Of a stretch of DNA of 64,000 nt, positions 60,553-64,000 are shown piece after piece. The stretch covers positions 280,033 through 344,032 of the forward strand of contig JBFXAF010000005.1 of the NCBI GenBank assembly GCA_050184585.1, in the 5' to 3' direction. How positions within the stretch are numbered: the stretch's first letter is position 1; each line of letters starts with the position of its first letter. The notes below the pieces were generated by a model. That model was not told the origin of the DNA. It saw only the letters and a program-made list of their open reading frames with translations, and did not search any database. Source of the stretch: JBFXAF01 sp050184585 (GTDB taxonomy: Bacteria; Pseudomonadota; Alphaproteobacteria; Rhizobiales; Rhizobiaceae). Both the position numbers and the translations under genes were made by a program.

Positions 60553-62091
60553 ATGCAGCGCAATCACTCATTGTGGGACAGCTTCCTGCGCAACGCCGCG
60601 ATCCGCGGCGACGAATCGGCGTTCTGCTTTGAAGATTCGCGACTGACCCACTCCGAACTCATCGCACGCGGACGGACCTATGCCGGCGAACTGTCGCACT
60701 GCGGGGTAGAGCCGGGAGACCGCATCGCGATCATCTGCGACGCCCGCGAGGAGTTTTTCCTCGTCCTCTCTGCGGCAGCCTGCCTCGGCGCGATCCTGGT
60801 GCCTCTCAACTGGCGGCTTAGCCGCGCCGAGATCGGCGCGATCCTGGACGACTGCGCCCCGAAACTGCTCTTCGCCGACACCAGTTACGGGCATCTGTTG
60901 GATGGGCGGGCGGAACGCCTGATCGTCCTGCCCGCGGACCGTCAATCTCGCGAGGAATTCGCGGCTCGTTTCGATGCAGGCCCGGTCGACAGGGACGGCA
61001 GCGGCAACGCGGATGCGCCGGTCGTGATCCTCTATACCGCGGCCCATGACGGCGAGCAGCGGGGCGCCGTCATCTCCCAGGCCAATCTGGTTGCCAGTTC
61101 GGTGCAGATGAATCTGGCGCTTGGGTTTGACGAGAACGATGTCTTCCTGGGCAACCTGCCCTTCTTCCACATGATGGCGCTGGCGCTCGCGCTTGGCGTC
61201 AATTTCGCAGGGGGCAGCACGGTTGTCCGGCCGCGTTTCGATGCCGCCGAGGCTGCGGAGCTTGTCGACACGGAGCGGGTGACTCTGATCGGAACGTTCC
61301 CGCCCATGCTGTCGTCTCTGCTGGACGAACGCGAGCATAAGGTCCGCGACTTCCGGTCGCTTCGCTTCTGCATGGGTCTCGATGCCGCGCCGACGATAGA
61401 GCGCTTTGAGGCGTCCTGTCCCGATGCGGCCTTCTGGTCGATCTACGGCCAGACCGAGACGACCGGAAACGTCACCTACGGGCTGTGGCGCGATCGGCCG
61501 GGTACGGCTGGTCGGGTTGCGGCGCTGACCACGCTCGCGATACTTGATCAGGCCGATCGTCCCCTTGACGACGGCGAGATCGGCGAGATCGCCGTGCGCG
61601 GCCCGACGGTCTTCCAGGGCTACTGGGGGCGGGACGAGGAAAATGCGTTCGTCACGCGCAACGGCTGGCATCATACGGGCGATCAGGGACGCCTGAACGA
61701 TGGCTGGCTGAGCTACCACGCGCGCGCGCCGCACAAGCAATTGATCAAGACGGGCGGAGAGAACGTTTATCCGGCAGAAGTGGAGACGGTGCTTGCCTCG
61801 CACCCGGCGATTCGGAGCGCGGTCGTTTTCGGGATACCCGACGAACGATGGGGTGAGTCGATCGTGGCCATATGTGAGGCGGATTCACCCGTTGAGGATC
61901 ATGCAGTCAAGGAGTTCGTCGCCCAGCGCCTGGCGCGCTACAAGCGTCCGCGAATTCTGATGGTCGCCGACGGCTTTCCCACTCATGCGAATGGGTCTGT
62001 CGACAGGGAAGAGGTGAAGCTCCGCTTCTTGCGAAGCCAGCAGGTCCAAATGCCGGCGGACACGTTTCAAGACCTTCAACGAAAGGGCTGA
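60553..62091 (+). CDS. AMP-binding acyl-CoA-ligase-like protein with degenerate motifs, ligase 4
   Basis: A 512-residue ANL-fold protein. The P-loop is YTAAHDGEQRGAVIS instead of YTSGTTGxPKG; variants of this kind (TAAxxGxPRGA) exist in one ligase branch. HTGDQGRLNDGW and KTGGENVYPAEVE remain, but the C-terminal catalytic Lys motif is THANGSVDREEV, with Ser in place of Lys. Adenylation may therefore be lost while CoA or acyl-AMP binding remains. The start ATG 60553 is tentative; upstream frame to 60499 lies in the hairpin. Confidence 0.82.
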   Translation: MQRNHSLWDSFLRNAAIRGDESAFCFEDSRLTHSELIARGRTYAGELSHCGVEPGDRIAIICDAREEFFLVLSAAACLGAILVPLNWRLSRAEIGAILDDCAPKLLFADTSYGHLLDGRAERLIVLPADRQSREEFAARFDAGPVDRDGSGNADAPVVILYTAAHDGEQRGAVISQANLVASSVQMNLALGFDENDVFLGNLPFFHMMALALALGVNFAGGSTVVRPRFDAAEAAELVDTERVTLIGTFPPMLSSLLDEREHKVRDFRSLRFCMGLDAAPTIERFEASCPDAAFWSIYGQTETTGNVTYGLWRDRPGTAGRVAALTTLAILDQADRPLDDGEIGEIAVRGPTVFQGYWGRDEENAFVTRNGWHHTGDQGRLNDGWLSYHARAPHKQLIKTGGENVYPAEVETVLASHPAIRSAVVFGIPDERWGESIVAICEADSPVEDHAVKEFVAQRLARYKRPRILMVADGFPTHANGSVDREEVKLRFLRSQQVQMPADTFQDLQRKG

Positions 62092-62367
62092 ACCCAAGGC
62101 GGCGATACCAGAACCGAGGACGGCGGCAGCGGCCGCGTCCATCCGGCGAGGCTGGCCACATTGCATGCTCGGGCATCCACGCAGGGCATAGCCGCGACGG
62201 GCCGACGATGGTCACAACTTGTCGCAGCCCGCCCATCCTTCACCCATTCAGCGCACTCCAGCTGCTGCTGCCTCGATTTCGGCCGAACGAGATGGACCAG
62301 GGACGACATCGACCCATCGAACGCGTCTCTGTTGGCCGATACGTTTCGGGCTGCGGGTTATGCAGAG

Positions 62368-62735
62368 GTGTCCAGGGCCTTCATCGGCCATTCGAGCGGT
62401 GACAACGCCCAGGTGATAGCCGATTGGCTGCTCGAACACGGCTGGGGTCGCGAAGACATCTTCCTCGACATCGATCCGCGCAGCGGCATCGCGCCGGGAG
62501 AACGGTGGCAGCGCGCCCTCAATGAGGCTGCCAACCGATGTGAGGTCGTGCTCTTCCTCATCAGCCGCAACTGGCTCGGTTCGCGCTGGTGCCTGGAGGA
62601 ACTGGCGCGCCGGCCCACAAGCTCGACAAGCGGCTGTTCGGAGTGCTCATCGACGCGGTTGTGATCGACGACGTGCCCGCCAGGCTCAGGGACGAATGGC
62701 AGTTGATCGACCTGGAAAGCGGCCGTCGGCCCGCG
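62368..62735 (+). pseudogene. frameshifted TIR-domain protein remnant
   Basis: From GTG 62368 one frame encodes SRAFIGHSSGDNAQVIADWL, FLDIDPRSGIAPGERW and VVLFLISRNWLGSRWCLEEL, a bacterial TIR domain. Around 62605-62615 the sense passes to another frame, which continues HKLDKRLFGVLID and LRDEWQLIDLESGRR as expected for the same family. A single-base indel therefore breaks the gene, and after about 62735 no family sequence is left. TIR domains are NAD-cleaving or scaffold modules, often in defence proteins; this copy is almost surely non-functional unless the frameshift is programmed or a sequencing error. Confidence 0.75.
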
Positions 62736-62876
62736 TGCCCGGTACAAACACCATTTGGCCTCCGGTCGCTCGTGCCGACACAATCCGGGCCAGAATCCGC
62801 CCGAAAGAACTCCCACATGATCCACCGTGACGTTGCGTCACGACAGCGGCGTTGATCCGCCGCATCTGGAGAAAGC

Positions 62877-63512
62877 ATGATGGCAAGGAAAAATCTCTAC
62901 GCACACATCCTTCTCGACAGGTCGGGCTCCATGGAGTCCTGCCGCGACACGACCATCGGCGCATTCAACGAGTATGTGAACTCGCTGCGCGCCAACGCCA
63001 ATCTCAACGCAAGGATTTCGCTGACCGTTTTCGACGACCAGAGCATCGATTTGATCTTCGACGCGCATGACGCGCGCATTTTGCCGGCGCTGACGCGGGA
63101 GCAGTTCGTGCCGCGCGGCATGACGCCGCTCAACGATTCCATCGCGGTCACCGCGCAGGCAATCGAAAAGAAGGAGCTTCGCGCGAAAGAAGGCGTCGCC
63201 TTCGTCATCCTTACCGACGGTCTGGAGAACGCCAGCCGGGAATACAGCCGCGAAGCGGTCCGCAAGCTGCTCGACCGACTGCAGAATGAGAAGAACTGGC
63301 TGGTAGTCTATCTCGGAGCCAACCAGGACGCCTTCGCGGAGGGCGCGACGCGCGGCATCGCGGCCGGGCAGTCCATGACATACGATACCGCGCACATGCC
63401 GGCAGCGGTGCTGGCGACCGCTCGCGCATCGGCGGACTATGCCGAAAGCGGAGACCGCCGGCGGGCCGCCTTCAGGCCTTACGAGCGCAATGCCGCAATG
63501 GGCAGGAAGTAG
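62877..63512 (+). CDS. von Willebrand factor A (VWA) domain protein
   Basis: A 211-residue single-domain VWA protein. The MIDAS residues are intact: DRSGSM near the N-terminus, Thr in RGMTPLNDS and Asp in ILTDGLEN. No signal peptide or membrane segment, so it is cytoplasmic. ATG 62877 (or 62880) follows a TGGAGA site. Stand-alone VWA proteins of this type have no defined role; it lies between the broken TIR gene and repeat copy 3 and could be the remaining half of a lost TIR/VWA pair, which is speculation. Confidence 0.85.
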   Translation: MMARKNLYAHILLDRSGSMESCRDTTIGAFNEYVNSLRANANLNARISLTVFDDQSIDLIFDAHDARILPALTREQFVPRGMTPLNDSIAVTAQAIEKKELRAKEGVAFVILTDGLENASREYSREAVRKLLDRLQNEKNWLVVYLGANQDAFAEGATRGIAAGQSMTYDTAHMPAAVLATARASADYAESGDRRRAAFRPYERNAAMGRK

Positions 63513-63523
63513 CCTTGTTCGGG

Positions 63524-63545
63524 CGGGGCCACGCGGGCGGCCCCG
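63524..63545 (+). terminator. GC hairpin after the VWA gene
   Basis: CGGGGCC (63524-63530) and GGCCCCG (63539-63545) form a 7-bp stem 12 bp after the VWA stop, followed by TCTCTCCTC, weakly terminator-like. Confidence 0.45.
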
Positions 63546-63570
63546 TCTCTCCTCGGCGAAACTCCTTGCC

Positions 63571-63879
63571 TCGAGCCTTTCATCTCTTGATGGAATCGCT
63601 CTGCCGGAGGGAATTCGGGCCAAGGTCGAGGGCTTCGGCGAAGGTCGGTGTGGTGCATCGGCCGAGCCGGAGACCGAAGGATTTGGCCCGAATTGACCCG
63701 GCCCCCCAGGACGCTTTGTTGGTTTGCAAAGCAAACCAACGGGTGGTTTCCCGCTGGCGGGCGCCCGCTTCGTCGGACGGACTTGGCCGATGCACCACAT
63801 CGACCTTCGCCGTCCTCCTGGCGGGTTGCCTCGCCATCGGAGAAACAGAGCTGTTTCCATCAAAAGATGAAAGGCTCTA
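63571..63879. repeat. MITE-like hairpin element, copy 3 (long form, 309 bp)
   Basis: Same orientation and length as copy 2, differing by only a few bases. The right border ends GGCTCTA as in the others; the left border reads TCGAGCC, so TA has mutated to TC. One substitution also breaks the otherwise perfect 27-bp internal inverted arms. The IS630-type sequence begins right after it. Confidence 0.9.
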
Positions 63880-63965
63880 GAGCGACATCCGACCTGACTG
63901 AATCGGGATTCCCAAATCAGCGTTGAGATGATTCAAGCTGGTTGCCGGATTGGAGGCCGGCAGCC

Positions 63966-64000
63966 ATGTCGAAAGCTCTGTCGGTCGATCTTCGGAAGCG
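63966..64000 (+). mobile_element. start of an IS630-type transposase (cut by window edge)
   Basis: Only 12 codons are visible, MSKALSVDLRKR, which match the N-terminus of rhizobial IS630-family transposases, a helix-turn-helix opening. The 86 bp before it (63880-63965) follow directly on the TA end of repeat copy 3 and start GAGCGACATCC, sharing GAGC with the element terminus. They are probably the left end of the IS. Assignment rests on a short stretch. Confidence 0.55.

Noticed and set aside
62368..63512. TIR plus VWA as a functional anti-phage defence pair
   Set aside because: The TIR gene is frameshifted and truncated, and no effector or sensor partner gene is present; kept only as a remnant.

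Overview
The window is GC-rich DNA that looks like an alphaproteobacterium of the order Hyphomicrobiales (Rhizobiales). The grounds are a type-2 ArgC, a COX15-type heme A synthase, a DUF2842 miniature membrane protein, AccB/AccC plus BioY, Liv-type and TRAP transporters, and an IS630-type transposase start at the right edge. The species is not identifiable from what I can see.

Layout. Positions 1-4.5 kb hold housekeeping genes: argC (cut by the left edge), a phosphotransferase, a trypsin-like protein that has lost its catalytic serine, ctaA and a DUF2842 gene. Positions 4.5-13.9 kb are a compact exopolysaccharide locus (polysaccharide deacetylase, GNAT/FemAB-like protein, GumC-like co-polymerase, Wza-like lipoprotein, GT4 glycosyltransferase, initiating sugar-phosphate transferase, O-antigen ligase/polymerase), followed by tRNA-Pro(GGG). 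Positions 14.2-20.3 kb are a minus-strand operon for a three-subunit biotin-dependent carboxylase-like enzyme (BCCP, biotin carboxylase, aberrant carboxyltransferase) with a thiolase, a biotin transporter and an SDR.

Positions 20.3-62.1 kb are one very large catabolic super-cluster. It has two branched-chain-amino-acid-type ABC importers (one with permease and both ATPases fused in a single chain) and a TRAP importer. It also has four acyl-CoA-ligase-like proteins, a pair of acyl-CoA dehydrogenases, three enoyl-CoA hydratase-family proteins, a MaoC-type hydratase, a CoA-transferase, two thiolase-like proteins without nucleophilic cysteine next to a double DUF35 protein, and a nitronate-monooxygenase-like protein. 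EthD-domain proteins, a DAD-type cupin, an amidohydrolase, two metallo-beta-lactamase-fold hydrolases, a UGSC-type protein (Cys form) and one TetR regulator complete it. The gene set suggests uptake of an organic acid or ring compound, CoA activation, beta-oxidation-like steps and perhaps a retro-aldol side-chain cleavage. The actual substrate cannot be read from the sequence.

The most interesting signal is a 15-bp inverted repeat, (A/T/C)CGAA-N5-TTCGG when read toward the gene, which recurs upstream of at least seven of these operons and is the likely operator of a local regulon, with the TetR protein as candidate regulator. Second is a three-copy, roughly 270-310 bp hairpin element with 23-bp terminal inverted repeats and TA ends (MITE-like). 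One copy supplies the stop codons of both neighbouring genes, and the third abuts an IS630-type transposase start. Positions 62.1-64 kb hold a frameshifted TIR-domain remnant, a VWA-domain gene, the third element copy and the truncated transposase.
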